A stretch of DNA of 64,000 nt from CALKCV01 sp964609515 (lineage in GTDB: Bacteria; Cyanobacteriota; Cyanobacteriia; Cyanobacteriales; Microcoleaceae), in contig CAZSTZ010000001.1 in the NCBI GenBank assembly GCA_964609515.1, positions 1 to 64,000 of the forward strand. Direction: 5' to 3'. The first letter of the stretch is position 1, and every line of letters begins with the position of its first letter. Of the stretch, positions 9,115-18,595 are shown in pieces. A program made the position numbers and the translations under genes. The notes under the pieces are model-generated. The model saw only the letters and a program-made list of their open reading frames with translations, was not told where the DNA came from and did not search any database.

Positions 9115-11487
9115 ATGAAAACTAAATTATCTTGGTTCGAGAGCGATCGCTCGTCAATCTTGACAATAATAATCGTGGCTTTGGCTTATTTTGTCTTTGC
9201 CAAGCTATCGTTGTTCCTGGCTACTTTAGAACAAGGTGTAGCCCTAGTTTGGCCTCCATCGGCGATCGCTTTAGCGGCAGCGTTGCGATTGGGATATTTG
9301 GCAGTGCCGGGAATCTTGTTGGGAAGTTCCCTTATAATTCCCTTTAAATTAACGATTGCTGGCATCGTGACTGGCTTGGTTTTTTTAGGTTCTAACGCGA
9401 TCGAACCCGTAATAGGTCGGGCTATTATTCGTCGCTTCCGAAGCGATCGCCACCTGCTAGATAAATCGCGAAACGTGTTTATCTTCGCGATTGCTGCTGT
9501 ATCAAGCCCCGCCGTCAGTGCCACTCTAGCCGTTAGCGCCCTGTGTCTGACTGGACTGGCCTCTTGGGGAGCTTACGGAGAAATTTGGCGGAGTTGGTGG
9601 CAGGCGAACGCCATCGCCATCCTCTTGTTCGTTCCCGCTTTATTAATCTGGAGCGATAAATCTGCCAAAGATGATACTCGCTCTCGAATGCAAATCATCG
9701 AGGGAGGGTTTATCGTATTTTTAACCTTAGCGATCGCTTATATTGCCTTTGGTCGTGGATATCCCATCGAGTATCTACTGATGCCCCTGTTAGTCTGGTC
9801 GTCTTTTCGATTCGGACAGGGGGGCACGACGACGGTAGTTGCGATCGTAGCGACTATCTCCGTTTTAGCCACTGCCAATGGCTTCGGACCCTTCGTCCGC
9901 GACTCCCTCAACCAATCTCTGCTCCTGTTGCAATCTTTTCTCGGCGCGATTTCCATTCCCACCTATATTTTATGCGCGGTTATCGCCGAAAACGAGCGAG
10001 CCCGAATAAGACTGCGACAAGCCAACGCCGAATTAGAACGACGAGTAGAAGAACGCACGGCAGAGTTAAACGTTGCCAAACAACAGGCCGAATTTGCCAA
10101 CCAGGCAAAAAGCGACTTCTTAGCCTCCATGAGTCACGAGTTGCGAACGCCCCTCAATGGCATTCTAGGTTACGCCCAAATCATGGAAAAAGCCAAAGAC
10201 CTCAATTTGCAACGTCACGGAGTTGAAGTCGTGCGCAACTGCGGCACTCACCTATTAAATCTCATCAACGACGTTCTCGACTTATCCAAAATTGAAGCCC
10301 GCAAAATGGAACTCTACCCCAAAGAGTTCCATTTTTTGTCTTTTCTCACTAGCATAGCCGAAATGATTCGGGTTCGCGCCGAAAATAAAGGTATCGAATT
10401 TATTTATGTGGGGGATGCTAACCTGCCCGCCGCCGCCGTCGCCGACGAGAAGCGTTTGGGGCAAGTGTTAATTAATTTGCTCGGTAATGCGGTTAAATTC
10501 ACCGATACCGGCGCGGTGACTTTGACGGTGGATGTTAAAGAAGACAAGGGAGATACTGTTTTGCTTCGTTTCACCGTCGAAGATACCGGAGTCGGCATGA
10601 CGCCAGAACAAGCCGAAAAAATCTTCCAACCCTTCGAGCAGGTGGGTTCGACTGCCAAACGCGCCGAAGGTACCGGTTTGGGATTGGCTATTTCTCTTCA
10701 ATTGGTGGAAATGATGGGCAGTTCCATACTTGTTAGCAGCACTCCGGGCAAAAGCAGTCGCTTCTGGTTCGATTTAGAATTGCCCCTTGCCACCAACTGG
10801 GCAAGGGCGGCGACAGCGTTAGAGTTGGGGCAAATTATCGGTTACACCGGTCAGCGACGGAAAATTCTGATTGTTGACGATAAAGAGGTCAACCGCGCCG
10901 TAGTTGTAGAAGTTCTCGACTCTTTGGGGTTTGAATGTGCCGAAGCTACTAACGGGGAAGAGGGGTTAACTGTTGCGCGAGAGTTTTTGCCAGATATCAT
11001 TATTACCGATTTAGTAATGCCCGTTTTGGATGGGTTTGAAATGACTCGCCGCTTGCGCCAGATGCCGGAGTTGAAAAATCTGGTAATTATTGCTTCTTCT
11101 GCCAGCGTGTTAAAGAAGGACCAATTTGATAGTTTGGAAGCGGGCTGCAACGATTTTCTGCCCAAACCGATAGATGTAGAACAATTGTTAGTTCGGTTGC
11201 AGAAATATTTGCAATTGGAGTGGGTTTACGAATCTCAAAACCCCAGAAATCCGGCTTTTTCAAAAAACCGGGCTTCTCAAGAATTAATTCCGCCGCCAGA
11301 AGATGTTCTGGCGAACATTTATAACGCTGCTAAAATTGGAGATATTGAAGCTATAGAAAAGGAGGCTGAAAGCATTAAAAAATTAGATTCTCGCTATGGG
11401 GCTTTTGCTAGTCGCGTGTTAGAATTAGCCGCAGAGTTTGAAGATACGGAAATTGTTAAATTAGTGGAGGTGTATCTTAGCAAATAA
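9115..11487 (+). CDS. MASE1 hybrid histidine kinase
   Basis: Start chosen at ATG 9115 because AAAAGGAGG lies just upstream; this gives 790 residues. The first 300 residues are a multi-helix MASE1-type integral membrane sensor (LVWPPSAIALAAALR is typical). A coiled coil leads to HisKA with His341, then the ATPase (NLLGNAVKFT, EGTGLGLAIS) and a receiver with Asp632 (ITDLVMPV). The C-terminal helical tail starts near ELIPPPEDVL. Between receiver and tail, the linker QNPRNPAFSKNRAS is encoded by a degenerate copy of the window's palindromic repeat (about 11239-11276). Long stretches are nearly identical at DNA level to the following gene. MASE1 ligands are not known. Confidence 0.9.
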   Translation: MKTKLSWFESDRSSILTIIIVALAYFVFAKLSLFLATLEQGVALVWPPSAIALAAALRLGYLAVPGILLGSSLIIPFKLTIAGIVTGLVFLGSNAIEPVIGRAIIRRFRSDRHLLDKSRNVFIFAIAAVSSPAVSATLAVSALCLTGLASWGAYGEIWRSWWQANAIAILLFVPALLIWSDKSAKDDTRSRMQIIEGGFIVFLTLAIAYIAFGRGYPIEYLLMPLLVWSSFRFGQGGTTTVVAIVATISVLATANGFGPFVRDSLNQSLLLLQSFLGAISIPTYILCAVIAENERARIRLRQANAELERRVEERTAELNVAKQQAEFANQAKSDFLASMSHELRTPLNGILGYAQIMEKAKDLNLQRHGVEVVRNCGTHLLNLINDVLDLSKIEARKMELYPKEFHFLSFLTSIAEMIRVRAENKGIEFIYVGDANLPAAAVADEKRLGQVLINLLGNAVKFTDTGAVTLTVDVKEDKGDTVLLRFTVEDTGVGMTPEQAEKIFQPFEQVGSTAKRAEGTGLGLAISLQLVEMMGSSILVSSTPGKSSRFWFDLELPLATNWARAATALELGQIIGYTGQRRKILIVDDKEVNRAVVVEVLDSLGFECAEATNGEEGLTVAREFLPDIIITDLVMPVLDGFEMTRRLRQMPELKNLVIIASSASVLKKDQFDSLEAGCNDFLPKPIDVEQLLVRLQKYLQLEWVYESQNPRNPAFSKNRASQELIPPPEDVLANIYNAAKIGDIEAIEKEAESIKKLDSRYGAFASRVLELAAEFEDTEIVKLVEVYLSK

Positions 11488-11525
11488 TTAGTAATTAACA
11501 ATTAACAATTAACCATTAGCCTCTT

Positions 11526-14285
11526 ATGAAACAGCCAAATTCACAACCGCTCTTTTACCGAGAGCTGCCCCTGCGCTCTATCCTCATAATTCCCTTCGTC
11601 TTGCAAATCTTTGCGGCAGTGGGATTGGTGGGATGGTTATCGTTTAGAAACGGAGAAAAGGCAGTTAACGAAATTGCCCGTAAATTGCAAGGTGAAGCAA
11701 GCGCCCGCATCGAGCAACATCTCGATAGTTACTTGGCAACACCCTATATTGTCAATCAAAACGTTTTCGATGCAATAGCTTTAGGCTACCTCTTACTAGA
11801 AAACCCTCGCAGCATGGAGCGCTATTTCTCGAAGCAAATGCAGTTGTTCGAGGAAGTCAGTTACATTCAAGTCGGCAACGAGGAGGGAGAATTTTACGGC
11901 ATCGAACGGCTGGATGATGGAAGCTTAAACGTCGAAATTGCCGATAGCGCTACTAACTACGATCTGCACACCTACGCCACCGACAGCGAAGGCAACTTAA
12001 CCGAAACCTTACAGCAAGTAACCCTAAACTACGATCCCCGTTCTCGTCCTTGGTATCTTCCACCCGCTACCAAAGGTAAATCAGTCTGGAGCGAAATTTA
12101 CGCTTATGTCGGAGAGCCTCGAATTGGCATTACCGCTGGTACTCCCGTTTACGACGATCGCGATCGACTAGCGGGAGTTATCGGCACCGATCTAATCTTG
12201 TTAGATATTAACAAGTTCCTCAGTCGCTTAAAAATTGGCAGCTCGGGACAAACATTTATTATAGAGCGTTCGGGGCTTTTGGTTGCAACTTCCACGGGGG
12301 AAAAACCATTTATTCCCGCTCTCCAAGACAAAGAACTAAAACGCTTGCTGGCAACTCAAAGTCAAGAGCGACTGACGCGAGTCGCAGCCGAGCATTTACA
12401 GCAGAGCTTTGGCGACTACAGCCAAATTAAAACAGTCGAGCAACTCAGCTTCGAGGACGATGGCGATCGCCTGCTTTTATCCGTCTTACCTTACCAAGAC
12501 GAATTCGGTTTAGACTGGCTCATAGTTATCGTCGTACCCGAGTCCGACTTCATGGCACAAATTAATGCTAACGCGCGATCGACGACTTTGTTATGTCTGC
12601 TAGCCCTGTTAGTCGCAACTGCTATGGGCATCTTTACTTCCCGTTGGATCGCAAAACCCATCTTGCGCTTGAGTCAAGCTACAGAAGGAATCTCCCAAGG
12701 CAACTTAGACCAGCAAGTCCAAGCTCAAGGAATTAAAGAACTGAAAGTCTTAGCAAATGCCTTTAACCGCATGGCAACCCAATTAAAAACCTCTTTTACC
12801 GCCCTCGAACGAACCAACGAAGAATTAGAACGACGGGTAGAAGAACGCACGGCAGAGTTAAACGTTGCCAAACAAGCCGCCGAAGAAGCCAACCAAGCGA
12901 AAAGCGATTTCTTAGCCTCCATGAGTCACGAGTTGCGTACTCCCCTAAACGGCATTCTAGGTTACGCCCAAATCATGGAAAAAGCCAAAGACCTCAATTT
13001 GCAACGTCACGGAGTTGAAGTCGTTCGCAACTGCGGCACTCACCTGTTAAATCTCATCAACGACGTTCTCGACCTCTCAAAAATAGAAGCTCGCAAAATG
13101 GAACTCTACCCCAAAGAGTTCCATTTTTTATCTTTTCTTACTAGCGTTGTCGAAATGACTCGCGTTCGCGCTGAAAGTAAAGGTATCGAACTTATGTACG
13201 TCGGCGATGCTAACCTCCCCACCGCTGTCGTCGCCGACGAGAAGCGTTTGGGGCAAGTGTTAATCAACTTGCTCGGCAATGCAGTTAAATTCACCGATAC
13301 CGGCGGCGTGACTTTGAGGGTGGAAGTTATTCAAGCAGGAGAAACAACAGTTCCGATCCGTTTCGCTATCGAAGATACCGGAGTCGGCATGACCCCGGAA
13401 CAAACGGACAAAATCTTCCAACCCTTCGAGCAGGTGGGTTCGACAAAAAAACGCGCCGAGGGTACCGGCTTGGGGTTGGCTATTTCTCTTCAATTGGTAG
13501 AGATGATGGGCAGTACCATAATTGTTACTAGCACTCCAGGCATTGGCAGTCGCTTCTGGTTCGATTTAGAATTGTCCGTTGCCACCGACAGGGCAAGGGC
13601 GGCGGCAACGGTAGAATTAGGGCAAATTATCGGTTACACTGGCCCGCGACGGAAAGTTCTCGTTGTTGACGATAAAGATGTCAACCGCGCCGTGGTTGTA
13701 GAAGTTCTCGCCGCTTTAGGGTTTGAATGTGTCGAAGCTGCTAACGGGGAAGTGGGTTTAACTATTGCGCAAGAGTTTCTACCAGATGTAATTATTACGG
13801 ACTTGGTAATGCCGGTGTTGGATGGGTTTGAAATGACTCGCCGCTTGCGCCAGATGCCGGAGTTGAAAAATCTGGTAATTATTGCTTCTTCTGCCAGCGT
13901 GTTAAAGAAGGACCAATTTGATAGTTTGGAAGCGGGCTGCAACGATTTTCTGCCCAAACCTATCGAGATAGAAAAGTTATTATTGTGTTTGGAAAAACAT
14001 CTGAAGTTAAAATGGGTTTATGAATCTCAGGAGGAAACGGCAACCTCCCCAGGAAAGTCCTCCAGGAGCCCTTCTCAATTTTTACCACCACCCCCAGAAG
14101 AATTGACAGAAATTTACCGAGCTGCTAAAATTGGCGATATCGATAAAATTGAAAGCGAAGCCATGAGAATCAAACAGTTAGACAAAAACTATATTTGCTT
14201 TAGCGATCGCCTCCTAGAATTAGCCGCAGAATTTGAAGACGCACAAATTCTTTCCTTAATCGAGCAATATTTTTCTTCTTTTTAA
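11526..14285 (+). CDS. dCache-HAMP hybrid histidine kinase, paralogue
   Basis: A 919-residue paralogue of the 6246-8978 kinase, starting 38 bases after its neighbour. The order is transmembrane helix (LRSILIIPFVLQIFAAVGL), dCache sensor (YDPRSRPWYLPP is a characteristic Cache segment), second helix, HAMP, HisKA with His468, ATPase, receiver with Asp759, and the common tail (from about FLPPPPEELTEIY). The kinase core and receiver are almost identical in DNA sequence to those of the MASE1 kinase (for example 13833-13960 against 11040-11167). The sensor instead matches the first kinase. This is evidence for recombination between modules. The likely ligand class is small molecules such as amino acids, as for many dCache proteins. 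Confidence 0.9.
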   Translation: MKQPNSQPLFYRELPLRSILIIPFVLQIFAAVGLVGWLSFRNGEKAVNEIARKLQGEASARIEQHLDSYLATPYIVNQNVFDAIALGYLLLENPRSMERYFSKQMQLFEEVSYIQVGNEEGEFYGIERLDDGSLNVEIADSATNYDLHTYATDSEGNLTETLQQVTLNYDPRSRPWYLPPATKGKSVWSEIYAYVGEPRIGITAGTPVYDDRDRLAGVIGTDLILLDINKFLSRLKIGSSGQTFIIERSGLLVATSTGEKPFIPALQDKELKRLLATQSQERLTRVAAEHLQQSFGDYSQIKTVEQLSFEDDGDRLLLSVLPYQDEFGLDWLIVIVVPESDFMAQINANARSTTLLCLLALLVATAMGIFTSRWIAKPILRLSQATEGISQGNLDQQVQAQGIKELKVLANAFNRMATQLKTSFTALERTNEELERRVEERTAELNVAKQAAEEANQAKSDFLASMSHELRTPLNGILGYAQIMEKAKDLNLQRHGVEVVRNCGTHLLNLINDVLDLSKIEARKMELYPKEFHFLSFLTSVVEMTRVRAESKGIELMYVGDANLPTAVVADEKRLGQVLINLLGNAVKFTDTGGVTLRVEVIQAGETTVPIRFAIEDTGVGMTPEQTDKIFQPFEQVGSTKKRAEGTGLGLAISLQLVEMMGSTIIVTSTPGIGSRFWFDLELSVATDRARAAATVELGQIIGYTGPRRKVLVVDDKDVNRAVVVEVLAALGFECVEAANGEVGLTIAQEFLPDVIITDLVMPVLDGFEMTRRLRQMPELKNLVIIASSASVLKKDQFDSLEAGCNDFLPKPIEIEKLLLCLEKHLKLKWVYESQEETATSPGKSSRSPSQFLPPPPEELTEIYRAAKIGDIDKIESEAMRIKQLDKNYICFSDRLLELAAEFEDAQILSLIEQYFSSF

Positions 14286-14355
14286 GTTGGTTTTGCCAGA
14301 ACAAAATAGGGAGCATCCCATTTTTGCAAAAAGAGAAAATGGAAGACAGGCAGCA

Positions 14356-14404
14356 ATTAGCAATTAGCAATTGGCAACTAGCAATTAGCAATTAACAATT
14401 AACA
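14356..14404. repeat. AATTAGC/AATTAAC tandem heptamers
   Basis: Short tandem copies of AATTAGC and AATTAAC precede the next kinase gene. Similar tracts lie at 11490-11515, 42953-42986, 47220-47245 and 61660-61770. They are short tandem repeats typical of filamentous cyanobacteria. Confidence 0.7.
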
Positions 14405-14424
14405 AAATGAAAGGTTAACCATCG

Positions 14425-16785
14425 ATGAACAAACTACATCTATCCAGAAAAACAGGTATTTTCCTCTTGATTATAGCAGTCTTTTGGAGAGTGAGTTTAA
14501 CTAATTTACAGGGAGCAGAGGCCGCTGTTAATTTAACAGATTCTCTCTCCCTTATCAATTTACCATCGGTTAAAGCGGGAATAATTCCCCTAGAAACCGA
14601 TGGATTTTCATTAGGTTTTTACTACGGTTTAATGTCTATAGCCATCGCTTACAACTTATTTTTTAAACAGGCATTTAGAGATAGAAGCTATGGCTTCTAT
14701 GTACTTTATTTGTTAACTCATGTCTTGTTTTTCAGTTGCGCCAATGGTATATTTGAGAATTATTTATGGTTAAATAGGTGGAATAGCTTCATCATTACCT
14801 TGAGTTGGGGACTAAATTTGTTAGCTTTTCTCCTTTTCAATGCCAAATTTTTCTATACCAAATATTTAGTACCGCGATGGCATTTTGCCATGAAGCTGCT
14901 CGTGGCGATCGCCCCTTCTATTGCCCTATTAACCCCCTTCGTCCGTGGTTCAGTTATCCAAACTCTTTTGTTAATTATTACCCTAGTAACTTACGGCACG
15001 ATCTTTTGCGTAACCTTGTTAGTTTGGAAAGAAGGCTATCCCCTAAAACCCCGCTTTTTCCTAGCTCAACTGCTACTAACTATAGCAGCTTTTGTTTCCA
15101 ATTTAGTTACCTTGGGATTATTGCCGCTTTCTTTAACCTGGCTATTTTTAGCAAGCGTGTTATTTTTCTCCTTAGCTTTAGCCGATCGCCTGAACGCAAT
15201 AATGAAAGAAACAAGAGAAGCTCAATCAAAATTTTTCCGCCAACAAGCAGAAGCTATTTCCATCAACCAAGAGTTAAACTTTGCCCTGCAAAAAGCTTAC
15301 GAAGGGTTGGAACAAAAAGTAGAAAAACGCACCGCAGAACTAAATAAAGCAAAACTAGATGCCGAAATTGCCAACCAAACCAAAAGTCGATTTATTGCCA
15401 ACATCAGCCACGAACTGAGAACCCCCCTAAACGGCATTCTCGGTTACGCCCAACTTTTACAACGGGAACCCAATATCGAACCCAAACAAAAAGAGGCGAT
15501 CGACACCATTTACAAATGCGGCTTTCATCTTTTAGCCCTAATTAACGACATTTTAGATATTTCTCAAATTCAGGCAAACGAGATGAAATTGTACCCAAAA
15601 GATTTTAATTTTGGGGAATGTTTGGCAGACATTGTTAATCTCGTTCGCCTGCGGGCAACTCAAAAAAATCTCGCTTTTCATTACCAAGGTTCTCCAGAAC
15701 TCCCCAGAGCAGTTTATGCAGACGAAAAACGCCTGCGACAAGTATTGTTTGAACTCTTGGACAATGCCATTAAATTTACCGAAAAAGGTCATGTTTCCTT
15801 GATAATCGAGGTATTAGAAACAGCGCCCCAAATTAAATCTTCCCAACCTCCAACAGTAAAAATTCGCTTTCAAATAGAAGACACCGGCATCGGCATGACA
15901 CCAGAACAATTAACCAAACTTTTTCTACCTTTCGAACAGCTAGATAATTTCACTCAAAAGGCAGAAGGAACCGGCTTGGGGCTGGCAATTAGTCAGAGAT
16001 TAGTCAGAATGATGGGGGGGGATATTTATGTCGAAAGCATCCCAAATAAAGGAACGGGTATTTCCTTTAAATTAGAACTTCAGCTAAGTTCGGCAATCTT
16101 AGTCAAACCTAAAGCCAAAAAAATACTCGACCAGAGAAATATTATCGGATTTAAAGGAGAAAAGAAGATGGTTGCGGTAGTTGATGATAGTCGAGAACAC
16201 CTTTCCTTTTTAGGGAACTTACTAGCCTCCTGGGGATTTATTGTTACCCAAGCTAATAACAGCCTAGAAGGATTAGAAAAAATCAAAGAATTTAAACCAG
16301 ACTTGATTGTTATCGACATTTTTATGTCGGCTATGAGCGGTTTGGAAATGATTAGAAACTTGCGCCAAGTTCCAGAGTTTAAAAATATGGTTATCCTCGC
16401 TTCCTCTGCTAGGGGATATAATTCAGAGGAAAAATTAAGTCTGGACGCGGGGGCTAACGATTTTATCGCCAAACCGATAAAAGTTGAGGAATTGCTGGAA
16501 AAACTTCAGGCAAACTTGCGCCTAAAATGGATTTACAAACAGATAGAAAATCCAGCAGAAACTCTCGAAGATAAACCGACAAATTCCTCAGAAATGCTTC
16601 TACCTCCAGCAGCAGAATTACAAGCTATTATTAATGCTGCTAGAATTGGCGATATCGATCGCATCGAAACAGAAGCAAACCGCTTTCGCCAACTCGATGT
16701 TGCTTACATTCCTTTTGCGGATAAAATCGCAGAATTAGCTGGAGAATTTAACGATACCGAAATTTTGCGCATTGTTAATGGCTAA
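14425..16785 (+). CDS. 7TM-DISM-like hybrid histidine kinase
   Basis: A 786-residue kinase. After an N-terminal hydrophobic segment comes a 7-helix membrane module (about 65-265; FYYGLMSIAIAYNLFF begins it) resembling 7TMR-DISM sensors. A coiled coil leads to HisKA with His329 (ISHELRTPLNG), the ATPase (EDTGIGMTPEQ, EGTGLGLAIS) and a receiver. The receiver's presumed acceptor is Asp631, but the usual MPG after it is replaced by MSA (DIFMSAMSG). The C-terminal tail (LPPAAELQAIINAA, ending ILRIVNG) is the same domain as in the three preceding kinases. It is the most diverged of the four and ends the array; a convergent kinase follows. Confidence 0.88.
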   Translation: MNKLHLSRKTGIFLLIIAVFWRVSLTNLQGAEAAVNLTDSLSLINLPSVKAGIIPLETDGFSLGFYYGLMSIAIAYNLFFKQAFRDRSYGFYVLYLLTHVLFFSCANGIFENYLWLNRWNSFIITLSWGLNLLAFLLFNAKFFYTKYLVPRWHFAMKLLVAIAPSIALLTPFVRGSVIQTLLLIITLVTYGTIFCVTLLVWKEGYPLKPRFFLAQLLLTIAAFVSNLVTLGLLPLSLTWLFLASVLFFSLALADRLNAIMKETREAQSKFFRQQAEAISINQELNFALQKAYEGLEQKVEKRTAELNKAKLDAEIANQTKSRFIANISHELRTPLNGILGYAQLLQREPNIEPKQKEAIDTIYKCGFHLLALINDILDISQIQANEMKLYPKDFNFGECLADIVNLVRLRATQKNLAFHYQGSPELPRAVYADEKRLRQVLFELLDNAIKFTEKGHVSLIIEVLETAPQIKSSQPPTVKIRFQIEDTGIGMTPEQLTKLFLPFEQLDNFTQKAEGTGLGLAISQRLVRMMGGDIYVESIPNKGTGISFKLELQLSSAILVKPKAKKILDQRNIIGFKGEKKMVAVVDDSREHLSFLGNLLASWGFIVTQANNSLEGLEKIKEFKPDLIVIDIFMSAMSGLEMIRNLRQVPEFKNMVILASSARGYNSEEKLSLDAGANDFIAKPIKVEELLEKLQANLRLKWIYKQIENPAETLEDKPTNSSEMLLPPAAELQAIINAARIGDIDRIETEANRFRQLDVAYIPFADKIAELAGEFNDTEILRIVNG

Positions 16786-16892
16786 TTTAGCAATCCTAAA
16801 TGAGTTGTCAAAAATTTAAAAACAGATGTTTTATCTACTTTTCCCTACTCTTGCCACATGAGCTCTTGCCTCTTGCCTTTTTTATTAATTGC

Positions 16893-18212
16893 TTAACAAC
16901 TAACTGGTAAGGCGATGGTAAATTGGGTACCTTTGCCGGGGGCAGAATTACAATTAATAAATCCGCAGTGTTTGTCTTCAATAATCTGGCGAGTAATAGA
17001 CAAACCCAAACCAGTGCCTTTACCTACCCCTTTCGTAGTAAATAAATGGTCGAATATTTTAGCTTTCACTTCGGGAGGCATACCAATGCCGTTATCTGCC
17101 ATTGTAATTAGAGCGCGATCGCCCTTTTCTTCCATCTCGGTTTTTATTTTTATCTCGTTGGGATGGGCGATAATTTCCTCAAAAGTACGCCCGCTATTCA
17201 GCTCTTCAAAAGCATCAATAGCATTAGCAAAAAGATTCATAAAAACTTGATTCAATTGTCCGGGATAGCAATTTATTTCGGGTAAATTACCGTATTCTTT
17301 TATTATCTCAATATCGGGACGTTTTTCGTTAGCCTTGAGGCGGTGTTTGAGAATTAAAAGGGTGCTATCTATGCCTTCGTGGATATCGAATTTTACTTTT
17401 TTTTCCGCATCGCTGCGGGAAAAAGTTCGCATCGAATTGCTAATTTGAGTAATCCGCTTTGTTCCTTCCATCATCGAATCAATTAGCTGGGGAAAATCTT
17501 CCACTAAAAAATCTAGTTCGATCGCCTCTATTTCTGCTTCAATTTCTGCCTCGGGATTGGGGTAATATTTCCGATACAACCTCACCAGGTTAATCAAATC
17601 TTTTGCATAATTACTAGCGTAGCTTAGATTCCCAGAAATAAAACTCGTTGGATTATTAATTTCGTGAGCTACCCCTGCTACTAATTGCCCTAAAGATGAC
17701 ATTTTTTCGCTCAATACTAACTGATATTGAGCTTTTTTCAATTCCGCAGTTCGCTCCTCAACTTTTTCTTCTAATTGCGCGTTTAAATCTTTTAATTCTG
17801 CATTTCTAGCTGCTAATTCTTGCGTCATTTCTCGAAATTTTATATGCATATTAATTCTCGCTAAAACCTCTTCTTGTTGAAAAGGTTTAGTGATATAATC
17901 CACTGCCCCCAAAGACAAACCTTGAACTTTATTATCCGTATCGGCTAAGGCAGTCATAAAAATTACGGGAATTTCATAAGTCTTGGGATTTTCTTTCAGC
18001 CGCCGACAAGTTTCAAAGCCATCTATTCCCGGCATCATAATATCCAGTAAAATTAAATCGGGGCTGGTTTCTTCTAATTTAGCAAGAGCGCTTTCCCCGT
18101 CTTTAGCCACTAAAACTCTAAATCCAGAATCTCTCAAAAAACTGAACAGCACTTTAATATTATTAGGATTGTCGTCAACAATGAAAACGGTATTTAACTC
18201 TGAATTGCTCAT
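16893..18212 (-). CDS. Receiver-histidine kinase (REC-HisKA-ATPase)
   Basis: A 439-residue soluble protein. An N-terminal receiver (FIVDDNPNNIKVL, acceptor Asp57 in LLDIMMPG, YITKPF lysine) is followed by a coiled coil (about 125-165). The kinase core has His183 in GVAHEINNP, and the ATPase carries NQVFMNLFANAID, ADNGIGMPPE and GKGTGLGLS. The kinase core is closest to that of the permease-kinase at 3166-6027: both have SEKMSSLGQLVAGVAHEINN. It could therefore take phosphate from the hybrid kinases through its receiver, then use its own kinase core. That circuit is inference. It is convergent with the 7TM kinase, with a spacer of about 100 bp. Confidence 0.9.
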   Translation of the reverse strand: MSNSELNTVFIVDDNPNNIKVLFSFLRDSGFRVLVAKDGESALAKLEETSPDLILLDIMMPGIDGFETCRRLKENPKTYEIPVIFMTALADTDNKVQGLSLGAVDYITKPFQQEEVLARINMHIKFREMTQELAARNAELKDLNAQLEEKVEERTAELKKAQYQLVLSEKMSSLGQLVAGVAHEINNPTSFISGNLSYASNYAKDLINLVRLYRKYYPNPEAEIEAEIEAIELDFLVEDFPQLIDSMMEGTKRITQISNSMRTFSRSDAEKKVKFDIHEGIDSTLLILKHRLKANEKRPDIEIIKEYGNLPEINCYPGQLNQVFMNLFANAIDAFEELNSGRTFEEIIAHPNEIKIKTEMEEKGDRALITMADNGIGMPPEVKAKIFDHLFTTKGVGKGTGLGLSITRQIIEDKHCGFINCNSAPGKGTQFTIALPVSC

Positions 18213-18492
18213 TTTTCTTAATATAAATAATTTTTTTGAGTGGTTAACTGCTATAATACACCAGAAAATAAGCCGATGTTTTTAGCCTCCCGTTCGATAG
18301 CGATGCCCGCTCCTTGCCTTGATTTTGCCAATCTACTACGCCGCCATTATAACAGTTTTTCATTTAAGGCAATAGCATCGGTCCTCAAATAAAAGTATCC
18401 TACAATACTAAACCATTTATCGGAATTTCCCGACCAGGAAAAGTCACCTTTGGGACGGGGTAGAGTCTCTTTAGTTTTTTTTAGGTTTCGTG

Positions 18493-18523
18493 TTGCTTCT
18501 CTTCGATTTTTAAATGATATAAT
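18493..18523 (+). promoter_or_regulatory. Possible promoter before restriction-gene remnant
   Basis: TTGCTT (18493-18498) and a perfect TATAAT (18518-18523) are 19 bases apart, 72 bases before the ATG at 18596. The -10 box is good, but the spacing is long. The rest of the 383-bp spacer 18213-18595 shows no gene. Confidence 0.35.
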
Positions 18524-18595
18524 AGTAAGATTTACTAAAAAAATAGCGATCGCCTTTTCTTAACCTTACCCTATTTCTTTAACCAAATATTAACC

